This document shows, one piece after another, positions 1 through 8,166 of a stretch of DNA of 64,000 nucleotides. Where the stretch lies: the NCBI GenBank assembly GCA_963719465.1, contig OY970386.1:1550001-1614000 (forward strand), given 5' to 3'. The notes under the pieces were generated by a model. The model was not told the origin of the DNA and did no database searches. It saw only the letters and a program-made list of their open reading frames with translations. The first letter of the stretch is position 1. Each line of letters starts with the position of its first letter. The stretch comes from JALHUB01 sp963719465. GTDB lineage: Bacteria; Chloroflexota; Dehalococcoidia; DSTF01; JALHUB01. The translations under genes and the position numbers were made by a program.

Positions 1-1319
1 TCTCGATGAACGACAATCGCGTCCGGCGCCGACTCGAGCAGGGTGCGGTAGCGGTACTCGCTATCGCGCAGCGCCTCTTCCGCTTGCTTGCGTTCGGTGA
101 TGTCGTGGAAGACACCCACGCCGACGATGATTTGCCCCTGCGAGTCGCGGACGGGCGCGGAGCTCATGCTCAGCGTGACGCTTGTGCCGTCGCTTCGCTC
201 GCAGGGGATCTCCTCGGCGTCGACGACTTCGCCGGTAGCCATCGAGCGAGAGACAGGCCATTCCTCGGTTGTGTAGGGACGCCCATCTGGATGGAGGCCG
301 CGATAGCGCGCGAACTCGCTCGGGCCGTCGACAATCTTGCCCATTATTTCGCGACTCCGGGAGTTGGAGAGGAGGAGGTCGCCGCTGCGGGCGTCGCGGA
401 TGGTCACGCCGGAGGGAATCTGATCCAGCACCGACCGCAACATGGACTCGCTTCGCCGCAGCGCCTCCTCGGCCCGCTTGCGCTCGGTGATATCTGCGTG
501 GTACCAGAGGCGGCCGCGCGGCTTTCCATCCATGGAGATGGGGATGAAATCACGGAGGCACAGGCGCCCGCCTCTCATGGCAACTTCTTCGCCTATGATG
601 GGCTTGCCCTTGCCGACTATTTCGGCGATGCGGCTTGTCTGCTCATCAGGATCGAGATAGGCGTTCTTGATTCTGGCAATCATCTCGGCTGCGGTGAGGC
701 CGACTAGGTCTGCGGGCGCGTCCTTCAGGCCGAAGTAATCGCAGAACGCCTGATTGGCCAGCTCGATCCTGTCTTCGCCAACCAGGAGGACGCTGCCGTG
801 CATGCTCGAAACGAGAGTGCGGAGGCGCTGGAGCGTCGTTTGCAGGGCTTCCTCTTCCCGCCTGCGCTCGGTCACGTCTTGGAACAGGACGGCCATCGTA
901 TTGTCGCCCAGCGGAACCGCATGCGCGCTGAAGTAAGCCTCCGGCATGCGGGAGTCGCCCGGGTAGTGGACATCCGGCGCGTCTGCGGGGACGCCGCTCA
1001 GAGCCACGCGGGCGTTCCTCTCAAGCGACTCACGTTCGGTGCTGGGGAAGGCTTCGAGGACGAGCTTGCCGGTGAGGTCCTGCGCTTCCGCCTGAAGGAT
1101 GCGCGCGGCAGCGCTGTTGAGCGAGAGGAGGCGGAGGCTCCTTGGGTCGTTCGGGTCCTCTAGCCTGTAGACGGCCACACCCAGGTCCGCGTGATCGATG
1201 ATGGCGGCCTGCTGGCGAATCTGCGCCTCCAGGATCTTGGCTGCCGGCTCATTGAACAGCGCCTGGTCGGGGGCATCGCTTCTTGTCTTATTGCTAGCCT
1301 TATCCGGTTTATCGCTCAT
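1..1319 (-). CDS. Multi-PAS signalling protein, 3' end cut off by window edge
   Basis: The reading frame opens with ATG at 1319 (MSDKPDKASNKTR) and runs without a stop to base 1. At least three PAS/PAC units can be read. Each ends in the typical linker (DVTERRREEEAL, DITERKRAEEALRRSE, DITERKQAEEALRDSE), and a fourth PAS begins at the edge (YRTLLESAPDAIVVH). Such arrays sense small ligands, redox state or light and usually precede a histidine kinase, GGDEF or phosphatase output domain, which lies outside this window. No membrane segment or signal peptide is visible, so it is probably cytoplasmic. An extended -10 (TGA followed by TATAAT, minus strand) lies about 110 bases upstream. The divergent neighbour is an ABC receptor lipoprotein. 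The PAS assignment is secure; the output function is unknown. Confidence 0.85.
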   Translation of the reverse strand, partial: MSDKPDKASNKTRSDAPDQALFNEPAAKILEAQIRQQAAIIDHADLGVAVYRLEDPNDPRSLRLLSLNSAAARILQAEAQDLTGKLVLEAFPSTERESLERNARVALSGVPADAPDVHYPGDSRMPEAYFSAHAVPLGDNTMAVLFQDVTERRREEEALQTTLQRLRTLVSSMHGSVLLVGEDRIELANQAFCDYFGLKDAPADLVGLTAAEMIARIKNAYLDPDEQTSRIAEIVGKGKPIIGEEVAMRGGRLCLRDFIPISMDGKPRGRLWYHADITERKRAEEALRRSESMLRSVLDQIPSGVTIRDARSGDLLLSNSRSREIMGKIVDGPSEFARYRGLHPDGRPYTTEEWPVSRSMATGEVVDAEEIPCERSDGTSVTLSMSSAPVRDSQGQIIVGVGVFHDITERKQAEEALRDSEYRYRTLLESAPDAIVVHR

Positions 1320-1429
1320 GACGTGACCTCATCAGCGTTTCGTTAGCGGGGGATACCGATGATTGCCGGTGGGTTATGGCGGAGGGCCTTCGGAGACCCA
1401 TTTGACTGCTGGGCAAGCTGCATTGCTCC

Positions 1430-1438
1430 ATTATATCA
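1430..1438 (-). promoter_or_regulatory. Extended -10 promoter for the PAS gene
   Basis: Read on the minus strand this is TGATATAAT, an extended -10 (TG, one base, TATAAT). No good -35 is seen at 15 to 18 bases. It would give a leader of about 100 bases before the ATG at 1319. Confidence 0.45.
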
Positions 1439-1496
1439 AAGGCGGAGGGCGGCGAACGGCCTGCGGCCCTATGTTTGAAGCGTCGCTTAGCGCTCG

Positions 1497-1525
1497 TTGA
1501 CCGGTTACGCCGCGAAGCGTAGATT
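1497..1525 (+). promoter_or_regulatory. Sigma-70-type promoter for the receptor gene at 1550
   Basis: TTGACC at 1497-1502, a 17-base spacer, then TAGATT at 1520-1525. The ATG of the receptor gene is 25 bases further on. The same TTGACC/TAGA(A/T)T form precedes the two other receptor genes in the window. Confidence 0.65.
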
Positions 1526-1549
1526 GGTCGGGTAACGGCGGGGAATCGA

Positions 1550-2848
1550 ATGAAGCGGTTATCATTCTACGGACTGACGGCTTCCCTCGCCCTCACCTGT
1601 CTGCTCGTTGTGGCCTGCCGCAGCAACAACCAGGCGTCGGGCGCGGACGGCAACGCGGCGCCGGGCGTCACGGACACGGAGATCGTTCTCGGCACGCACC
1701 TGCCGCTCAGCGGCTCGCCGGCGGCCGCTTACGGCCCGATCGCCGACGGCATGAACGCCTACTTCGACTACATCAATTCGCAGGGCGGCGTCCACGGTCG
1801 CAAGATCAAGCTGCTGGTCGGCGACGACCACTACAGCCCGCCGGACGCCCTGGATGTCGTGCGGGAGCAGGTCGAGCAGCAACACGTGTTCGCTATCGTC
1901 GGCGGCGTCGGCGACCAGACGGAGCTGGCGGTGATGAAGTACCTGGAGGACAATGGGGTGCCGGACATGTTCGTCGGCGGCGGGCTCCCCATCTTCAGCG
2001 AGCCGGTGGTGCGCACGCGCTTCACGATGCAGACGGACTACGTGACCGAGACGAAGATTATGGGCGACTTCGTGGAGAGGACCATGACCGGGAAGCGGGA
2101 GGGCATTCTCTACGAGAACGACGAGGCGGGGCTCACCGGCGTCCAGGCGGCGGAGGACCTGCTCGGGAGCACGCACAGCGACATTCAGATCGTCTCCAAG
2201 CAGGCGTACGACCCAAGCGGCGCGGACGTGACGGCGCAGATGCAGCGACTGAAGGCCGACAACCCGGACTTCGTCGTCCTGATGGCGAACGTGGCCGCCG
2301 CGGCTAACGCCATCAAGGTGAGCCGCGAGGTGCTCAACTGGAACGTCCCATTTGTGCTCAGCGCCGTTTCGGCGGTCGAGGCGACGATAGCCCTGGCCGG
2401 GCCGGCTAACATCGAGGGGACGATCAGCATGACGCCCGGCAAGATGATCTCCGAGACGGACGATGCCGGCGTGCGCAAGCATATCGAGCTGATGCATGAG
2501 TTCGCGCCGGGCGTGGAGCCCAGCGGCCTGACGGAGTACGGGATGGCTATCGCGGAGCTGACCGTCCAGGCGCTGAAGAACGCCGGCCCCAATCTGACGC
2601 GCGACACCTTTATCGACGGCGCGGAGAACATTCGCGACTACTGCGGCCTGCTTGGCCTCGGGCCCGTCAACCTGAGCCCGACGGACCATCGCGTATCGGA
2701 GGGCGGCTGGCCGGAGGAGGTGATCGGCGGCAAGTGGGTAAAGATCGGCGCGCCGTCGAATTATGAGTCGACGCCGGGGAAGGTCTACGCCTGCACGGGC
2801 GAGGGGCAGCCGATCTACAAGCCCACGTCCACCCCCGCCGCTCAGTGA
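1550..2848 (+). CDS. ABC transporter substrate-binding lipoprotein, branched-chain amino acid type
   Basis: The 432-residue product starts with a lipoprotein signal peptide (KRLSFYGLTASLALTCLLVVAC) whose lipobox cysteine is residue 23. A low-complexity Asn/Gly/Ala linker follows, then a periplasmic-binding fold of the LivJ/LivK type. Family landmarks are GVTDTEIVLGTHLPLSG, GVHGRKIKLLVGDDHYSP and FAIVGGVG. Receptors of this type bind hydrophobic amino acids, urea, amides or aromatic acids and hand them to LivH/LivM permeases. No permease gene adjoins this copy, so it either uses the livGFHM system at 25688-29114 or serves another transporter. The start is supported by the well-formed signal peptide and by the promoter at 1497-1525. 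The substrate cannot be read from the sequence. Confidence 0.9.
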   Translation: MKRLSFYGLTASLALTCLLVVACRSNNQASGADGNAAPGVTDTEIVLGTHLPLSGSPAAAYGPIADGMNAYFDYINSQGGVHGRKIKLLVGDDHYSPPDALDVVREQVEQQHVFAIVGGVGDQTELAVMKYLEDNGVPDMFVGGGLPIFSEPVVRTRFTMQTDYVTETKIMGDFVERTMTGKREGILYENDEAGLTGVQAAEDLLGSTHSDIQIVSKQAYDPSGADVTAQMQRLKADNPDFVVLMANVAAAANAIKVSREVLNWNVPFVLSAVSAVEATIALAGPANIEGTISMTPGKMISETDDAGVRKHIELMHEFAPGVEPSGLTEYGMAIAELTVQALKNAGPNLTRDTFIDGAENIRDYCGLLGLGPVNLSPTDHRVSEGGWPEEVIGGKWVKIGAPSNYESTPGKVYACTGEGQPIYKPTSTPAAQ

Positions 2849-2897
2849 AAAGAGCGCTTTTGCACGCACGCCTCCCCGCGTGCCGCCGGCGGAGTAG

Positions 2898-3872
2898 TTG
2901 AAAGTGACAGAGCTTCACGAACTCAGGGAAGTGGACAGGGTGGAGGTGCTGTGCCTCGACGATAATGTCGTCGACGGATTGCTGGCAAGCACCGAGGTCG
3001 CTAAGCGGGCGCCGGTTCGTCCCAAAGACGGGCCCAGCGACCCGGCACCGCTACAGGCGTCGGGAAGCGCGCCGCGGTCGCTGCGGGCGGAGCACGGCTT
3101 CTGCGCGCTCGTCACGACTTATCGCGATGGCCGAAGCGGTCGCATCCTCCTCGACGCGGGCATGACGGGCGATGTGGTCGTTCACAACATGGGCGTCCTG
3201 CGCATCGATCCGAAGACAATCGACGCGGTTGTGCTCAGCCACGGTCATTTCGACCACAGCGCCGGGTTGGGCGGGCTCGCCGCTGTCTTGCGCCGGCCGC
3301 TTCCTCTCATCCTCCATCCCGACGCCTGGTTGGAGCGACGTTGCGGCCCGGTGCCGATTCCAAACCTGAGCAGGCAGGCAGTCGCGTCCGCCGGCTTCGA
3401 AATCGTCGAGACGCGGCAGCCGACCTACCCGGTCGACGGCAGCCTGCTGGTGACCGGCGAGGTCGAGCGGACGACCAATTTCGAGGTGGGCTTCCCGGGG
3501 CACGAGTCGTTCCGAAACGGCGAGTGGGTGGCCGACGCGGCGATCCTTGACGATCAGGCGGTCGTGGTCAACGTGCGCGGCAAAGGGCTGGTCGTCCTCA
3601 GCGGCTGCGGACACTCCGGCATCATCAATATTCTGCGATACGCCTGCCGGCTGACCGGCGTCGAGCGCGTGCACGCGGTGATGGGCGGCTTTCACCTTAG
3701 CGGCGCCGCGTTCGAGCCCGGCATACCGGCAACGGTTACCGCCATTCGGGGCTACGCGCCAGAATGGGTCGTGCCGATGCACTGCACCGGCTGGAAGGCT
3801 GTCCACGCCATCGCGTCGGCTATGCCGGAGCAGTTCATCCAGAACAGCGTCGGTACGACTTACACGTTCTAG
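2898..3872 (+). CDS. Metallo-beta-lactamase-fold hydrolase
   Basis: The 324-residue protein begins with TTG at 2898, 49 bases after the receptor gene. It carries the metal-binding motif HGHFDHSAG (residues about 114-122). Later His-containing strands (VLSGCGHSGIINI, MGGFHLSG, PMHCTGW) fit the two-metal hydrolase fold. The arrangement resembles the family annotated as 7,8-dihydropterin-6-yl-methyl-4-(beta-D-ribofuranosyl)aminobenzene 5'-phosphate synthase-like, whose members vary widely in substrate. No signal peptide is seen, so it is cytoplasmic. It may be co-transcribed with the receptor gene. The fold is secure; the substrate is not. Confidence 0.85.
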   Translation: MKVTELHELREVDRVEVLCLDDNVVDGLLASTEVAKRAPVRPKDGPSDPAPLQASGSAPRSLRAEHGFCALVTTYRDGRSGRILLDAGMTGDVVVHNMGVLRIDPKTIDAVVLSHGHFDHSAGLGGLAAVLRRPLPLILHPDAWLERRCGPVPIPNLSRQAVASAGFEIVETRQPTYPVDGSLLVTGEVERTTNFEVGFPGHESFRNGEWVADAAILDDQAVVVNVRGKGLVVLSGCGHSGIINILRYACRLTGVERVHAVMGGFHLSGAAFEPGIPATVTAIRGYAPEWVVPMHCTGWKAVHAIASAMPEQFIQNSVGTTYTF

Positions 3873-3879
3873 GCGTCGA

Positions 3880-5454
3880 CTAGTCGGCAGCCGGTTCCTC
3901 TTCAAATGACGGCGGCGCTTCTTCCTTCCCGACGTGCGCGTACTCGCGCAGGGGGATGTCCTGCAGCAGCCAGGCGATGAGGAACGCCACGACCATCATC
4001 GGCACAGCCCAGAGGAAGACGGAGCTCAGCGACAGGGAGAAGGCGTGGATTACGCCGGCATGGATCGCCGCGGGAAGTTGCTTGAGTTGCGCCGGGCTGG
4101 CCGTCAGCATCGCCGGGTTTATCTGACCGAGCGTCTGCGGCGGAAGGATCTGCTTGAGCTCGGACTTGAGATGGTTGCTGAGGATGGCGCCGAAGATGGC
4201 GACGCCGAAGGCCGATCCGAGCGATCGGAACAGGTTGACGCTTGCCGTTCCCGCGCCGAGGTCCTTGTGCTGCACGGCGTTCTGGACCGCCAGGATCGGT
4301 ACCTGCATCACCATCCCGAGGCCGATGCCGAGCACCGCCATGAACAACGCGGCGTGGAGCGACGGGGTCGAGTCGTTCATGCGCGACAGCAGGTACATGC
4401 CAAGGATCATGATGCCCGTTCCCATTATCGGGAACATGCGGTAGCGCCCGATCCTCGTGATGATCCAGCCGCTGCCAACCGCCCCCAGGAGAACCGTCGC
4501 CATCAAGGGCAGCAGCGAAATGCCGGACATAGTCGCGCTCGTGCCCCGGACGACCTGGAAGTAGATCGGCAGGTAAGACACCGATCCCAGGAAGCCGATG
4601 CCGACGACGAACGAGAGGAGGGTGGCGACGGTGAAGATATTGTTTCGAAAGAGCCGCAGCGGCAGCAACGGCTCGGCGACCCGCCTCTCGTTCAGCAGGA
4701 AGATGCCGAGAAGCACGACGCCGACAACGCCGAGACCGATTATCATCGCCGACAGCCAGGGGTATTCGATTCCACCCCAGGAGGTCAGCAGCAGCAGCGC
4801 CGTGATGCCCGCCACCATCAGCAGCGCGCCGGAGTAGTCGATCCGCTGCTCGAACTTGTGGAGCGGCAGCTTGAGGACGAACGAGGTGACAACGAGAGCC
4901 ATGACGCCGACGGGGATGTTCACATAGAAGACCCAGCGCCACGTCAGGTTGTCGGTGAAAAAACCGCCGATCAGCGGTCCCCCGACGGCCGCCACCGCGA
5001 ACACCGACCCCATGTAGCCCTGGTAACGGCCCCGCTCGCGAGGCGAAATGATGTCGCCGACGATGGTCTGCGAGAGTATCATGATGCCGCCTGCCCCCAG
5101 GCCCTGAATGCCGCGAAAGACGATGAGCTCGGTCATGGTCTGCGAGATGCCGGATAGCAGCGAGCCGATGAGGAAGACGACGATGGCCGCCTGAAAGAGG
5201 GCCTTGCGGCCGTACATGTCGCTGAGCTTGCCGTAGAGGAGCATCGAGGCGGTCGAGCTGAGGAGGTAGGCGGTGATGACCCAGGAAAGGTGCTCCAATC
5301 CGCCAAGCTCGCCGACGATCGTGGGCAGGGCGGTCGAGACGACGGTCTGGTCGAGTGAAGACAGCAGCATCCCGGCCATCAGACCGAGGAAGACGATCTG
5401 AATCTGGCGGTGGGAAAGCTGCGCCGGCGGCCGAAACTCATCGTTGCCGTTCAT
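3880..5454 (-). CDS. DHA2-family MFS drug/H+ antiporter, 14 membrane segments
   Basis: The 524-residue membrane protein carries the DHA2 hallmark LDQTVVSTALPTIVGELGG in the first helix region. It also has motif A (GKLSDMYGRKALF) and an antiporter motif C-like stretch (GGPLIGGFFTDNLTWRWVF). About 14 hydrophobic segments follow, and the tail is acidic and cytoplasmic (KEEAPPSFEEEPAAD). Proton-coupled exporters of this group (EmrB/QacA type) expel lipophilic drugs or cations. I chose ATG at 5454 (MNGNDEFRPP). The frame is open further upstream to 5925 but would overlap the transketolase gene and has no membrane character. The gene converges with the hydrolase gene 7 bases away. No regulator gene adjoins it. 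Confidence 0.9.
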   Translation of the reverse strand: MNGNDEFRPPAQLSHRQIQIVFLGLMAGMLLSSLDQTVVSTALPTIVGELGGLEHLSWVITAYLLSSTASMLLYGKLSDMYGRKALFQAAIVVFLIGSLLSGISQTMTELIVFRGIQGLGAGGIMILSQTIVGDIISPRERGRYQGYMGSVFAVAAVGGPLIGGFFTDNLTWRWVFYVNIPVGVMALVVTSFVLKLPLHKFEQRIDYSGALLMVAGITALLLLTSWGGIEYPWLSAMIIGLGVVGVVLLGIFLLNERRVAEPLLPLRLFRNNIFTVATLLSFVVGIGFLGSVSYLPIYFQVVRGTSATMSGISLLPLMATVLLGAVGSGWIITRIGRYRMFPIMGTGIMILGMYLLSRMNDSTPSLHAALFMAVLGIGLGMVMQVPILAVQNAVQHKDLGAGTASVNLFRSLGSAFGVAIFGAILSNHLKSELKQILPPQTLGQINPAMLTASPAQLKQLPAAIHAGVIHAFSLSLSSVFLWAVPMMVVAFLIAWLLQDIPLREYAHVGKEEAPPSFEEEPAAD

Positions 5455-5591
5455 CTTCGTTTCCTGCGGTTGCCCGGCCTCCTCACGGCACAAAGATAGA
5501 ATCGGGTCGCTATGCGCGTAACTGTATGGCAGACGCGGGATTGGAGCAATCGCGGGGCGCTGGTCCCCGCATCCCTCAATCGCCGTTCCGG

Positions 5592-5600
5592 TGGTAGAAT
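5592..5600 (+). promoter_or_regulatory. Candidate extended -10 for the pentose-phosphate operon
   Basis: TGGTAGAAT, that is TG, one base, TAGAAT, lies 78 bases before the transketolase start. No convincing -35 is present. A 6-base-pair GC hairpin (5552-5570) lies just upstream of it in this 223-base spacer. Confidence 0.35.
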
Positions 5601-5677
5601 TGTCTTGGGTATGAGTTCCTGCGCGACGAGGCGTCGCTTCAGCCGCAATCCCCTTCAGTCTCAAGGAGGAGACACCG

Positions 5678-7717
5678 TTGACGGAAGACCCCAGCCTCGA
5701 GCTACGGCCGGACGTTACCGTGCGCGCGCATGACGCCGAGGGAGAAGGACACCCCGGCGGCGCCGTAGACCGGCTCTGCATCGACACCATCCGCACGCTG
5801 GCGATGGACGCGGTGCAGAAGGCAAACTCCGGCCATCCCGGCACGCCGATGGGCCTGGCGCCGCTGGCGTACGTCCTCTGGACAAAGTACCTGCGGCACA
5901 ACCCGCGCAGCCCCGAGTGGCCCAACCGCGACCGGTTCGTCCTCTCCGCCGGACACGCGTCGATGCTGCTCTACGCCCTGCTCTTCCTGACGGGCTACGA
6001 CCTGACGCTGGACGACATCAAGCAGTTCCGTCAGTGGGACTCGAAGACGCCGGGGCACCCGGAGCGCGGCCGCACGCCGGGCGTCGAGGTGACGACGGGG
6101 CCGCTTGGTCAGGGCATTTCGAACGCGGTGGGCATGGCGATCGCCGAGCACATGCTGGCTGAGCGCTTCAACCGTCCCGACGGCAAGATCGTCGACCACT
6201 ACACGTACGTGGTCGCCAGCGACGGCGACATGATGGAGGGCGTGTCTTCGGAGGTGTGCTCGCTGGCGGGCGGGATGCGGCTGGGCAAGCTCATCGTCTT
6301 CTACGACGACAACCACATTACAATCGAAGGCTCGACCGACCTCGCTTTCCTGGAGAGCGTCGGCGACCGCTTCCGGGCCTACGGCTGGCACGTCCTGGAG
6401 CTTCCGGACGGGAACGACCTGGAGGCCATCGACCGCGTCATCAAGGAGGCGCGCGCGGAGCGGGAGCGGCCGGTGCTGGTCATCGTTCGCTCGCACATCG
6501 CCTTCGGTTCGCCGAACAAGCAGGACACGGCGGCGGCGCACGGCGCGCCCCTCGGCGAGGAAGAAGTGCGCCTTACGAAGAAGAACCTCGGCTGGCCCTA
6601 CGAGGAGCCGTTCACCGTACCGGAGGAGGCGCTCTCCGTCTTTCGCGAGGCCGTCGAGAACGGCAAGTCGGCTGAAAGCGCCTGGCGGCGGCGGCTCGAC
6701 GCGTACGCCGCGGCCCACCCGGACGACGCGGCGGAATTCCAGCGCATCCTCTTTCGCCGCCTGCCGTCGGGGTGGGAAAACGCGCTGCCTTCCTTCGCGG
6801 AGGGCGAGAAGACGGCGACGCGCTCGGCCTCCGGCGCGGTGCTGAACGCTCTCGCGCCGCTGATCCCCGAGCTCGTCGGCGGCTCGGCTGACCTAGCGCC
6901 TTCCAACGACACCTATCTCAAGGGCTACGCCGACGTGATGAGCGGCAACTTCGGCGGGCGCAACTTCCACTTCGGCGTCCGCGAGCATGCGATGGGCGCG
7001 CTGCTCAACGGCATCGCTGCCCACGGCGGCTTCCGGCCCTACGGTGGCACGTTCCTCATCTTCTCCGACTACATGCGACCGGCGGTCCGGCTGGCGGCGC
7101 TGGAGTCGCTACCGGTGATCTTCGTCTACACGCACGACTCCATCGGCCTGGGCGAGGACGGCCCGACGCATCAGCCGATCGAGCACCTGGCCAGCCTTCG
7201 GGCCATCCCGAACCTGCTGTTGCTGCGGCCTGCCGACGCCAACGAGACCGCGTCGGCGTGGCGGGTCGCGCTGGAGCGAAACGACGGCCCGACGGCGCTG
7301 ATCCTGACGCGCCAGAAGCTGCCGGTGCTGCGGCCGGGCGGTGCCGTCGAGCGGGGCGCTTACGTGATGGAGGACGGGAAGGACGTCGTGCTCATCGGGA
7401 CCGGCTCCGAGGTATCCGTCTGCCTGGCCGCGCGCAAGGTGCTGGCCGACGAAGGCGTCTCGGCGCGCGTGGTGTCGATGCCGTCATGGAAGCTGTTTCG
7501 CGACCAGCCGCCGGACTATCGCGACGCGGTGCTGCCGCCCGGCATCCCGCGTCTCGCTGTCGAGGCGGCGGCGACGTTCGGCTGGTGCGAGTGGGCGGAC
7601 GACGCGGTTGGAATCGACCACTTCGGCGAATCGGCGCCGGGCGAGGTGCTGTTCGAGAAGTTCGGCTTCACGCCGGAGAACGTCGCCGTGCGGGCGAAAA
7701 GGTTGATCGGACGATGA
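5678..7717 (+). CDS. tkt: Transketolase
   Basis: The 679-residue protein has the normal full length for transketolase. It moves two-carbon ketol units between pentose and triose/hexose phosphates using thiamine diphosphate. Landmarks include ANSGHPGTPMGLAP near the N-terminus, the thiamine-diphosphate motif SDGDMMEGVSSEV, DDNHITIEG, GSADLAPSN and FGVREHAMGALLNG with the catalytic glutamate. The TTG start at 5678 is fixed by a strong AAGGAGG ribosome site at 5663-5669. It is the first gene of a run (tkt, rpiB, tal-pgi, gnd, pgl) in which successive genes overlap or nearly touch. Its stop overlaps the rpiB start as ATGA. Confidence 0.96.
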   Translation: MTEDPSLELRPDVTVRAHDAEGEGHPGGAVDRLCIDTIRTLAMDAVQKANSGHPGTPMGLAPLAYVLWTKYLRHNPRSPEWPNRDRFVLSAGHASMLLYALLFLTGYDLTLDDIKQFRQWDSKTPGHPERGRTPGVEVTTGPLGQGISNAVGMAIAEHMLAERFNRPDGKIVDHYTYVVASDGDMMEGVSSEVCSLAGGMRLGKLIVFYDDNHITIEGSTDLAFLESVGDRFRAYGWHVLELPDGNDLEAIDRVIKEARAERERPVLVIVRSHIAFGSPNKQDTAAAHGAPLGEEEVRLTKKNLGWPYEEPFTVPEEALSVFREAVENGKSAESAWRRRLDAYAAAHPDDAAEFQRILFRRLPSGWENALPSFAEGEKTATRSASGAVLNALAPLIPELVGGSADLAPSNDTYLKGYADVMSGNFGGRNFHFGVREHAMGALLNGIAAHGGFRPYGGTFLIFSDYMRPAVRLAALESLPVIFVYTHDSIGLGEDGPTHQPIEHLASLRAIPNLLLLRPADANETASAWRVALERNDGPTALILTRQKLPVLRPGGAVERGAYVMEDGKDVVLIGTGSEVSVCLAARKVLADEGVSARVVSMPSWKLFRDQPPDYRDAVLPPGIPRLAVEAAATFGWCEWADDAVGIDHFGESAPGEVLFEKFGFTPENVAVRAKRLIGR

Positions 7718-8166
7718 AGGTCGCGATTGCGGCCGATCACGGCGGCTACGAGCTGAAGCAGCGTCTCGCGGCGTCGCTGCGCGGGTGGGGCCACGACGTG
7801 CTGGACCTGGGCGCGGCGTCGTTCGAAGGCGCGGACGACTACCCGGACTTCGCGCGGGCCGTCGGTCGCGCCGTCGTTGAGGGGCGGGTCGAGCGCGGCG
7901 TGCTCATCTGCGGCTCGGGAGCGGGCGCCGCCGTGGCCGCGAACAAGATTCGGGGCATTCGCGCCGCCCTTGCCCACGATTGCTACACGGCGCATCAGAT
8001 GGTCGAGCACGACGACGCGAATGTCTGCTGCCTGGGAGCGCGCGTTATCGGGCCGGAGCTGGCGGAGGAGCTCGTGCGGACGTTTCTCGGAGCGACTTTC
8101 AGCAGCGCGGAGCGGCACGTGCGCCGGCTGGCGAAGGTGGCGGAGATAGAGAAAGAGGGAAGATGA
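7714..8166 (+). CDS. rpiB: Ribose-5-phosphate isomerase B
   Basis: This 150-residue RpiB/LacAB-family isomerase interconverts ribose 5-phosphate and ribulose 5-phosphate. Landmarks are VAIAADHGGYELK at the N-terminus, the catalytic-cysteine loop LICGSGAGAAVAANK, IRAALAHDCYTA, and the substrate-binding stretch HDDANVCCLGARVIG. Its ATG overlaps the transketolase stop, and its stop overlaps the next ATG (both ATGA), so it is translationally coupled in the operon. Length and motifs are normal. Confidence 0.95.
   Translation: MKVAIAADHGGYELKQRLAASLRGWGHDVLDLGAASFEGADDYPDFARAVGRAVVEGRVERGVLICGSGAGAAVAANKIRGIRAALAHDCYTAHQMVEHDDANVCCLGARVIGPELAEELVRTFLGATFSSAERHVRRLAKVAEIEKEGR

Noticed and set aside
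1562..2869. 435-codon open frame on the minus strand opposite the receptor gene
   Set aside because: Arg/His/Val-rich composition typical of the antisense of GC-rich coding sequence; no family motif, and the plus strand has a clear lipoprotein.
3934..5157. 407-codon plus-strand frame opposite the DHA2 exporter
   Set aside because: Asp/Arg/Gln/His-rich shadow with no hydrophobic or domain pattern; the minus strand gives a complete transporter.
5552..5570. GC hairpin as a terminator before transketolase
   Set aside because: Only 6 base pairs, no T-run, and it lies upstream of both divergent genes, not after a gene.
5455..5925. Longer N-terminus for the DHA2 exporter
   Set aside because: It would overlap the transketolase start, and the added residues are not membrane-like.
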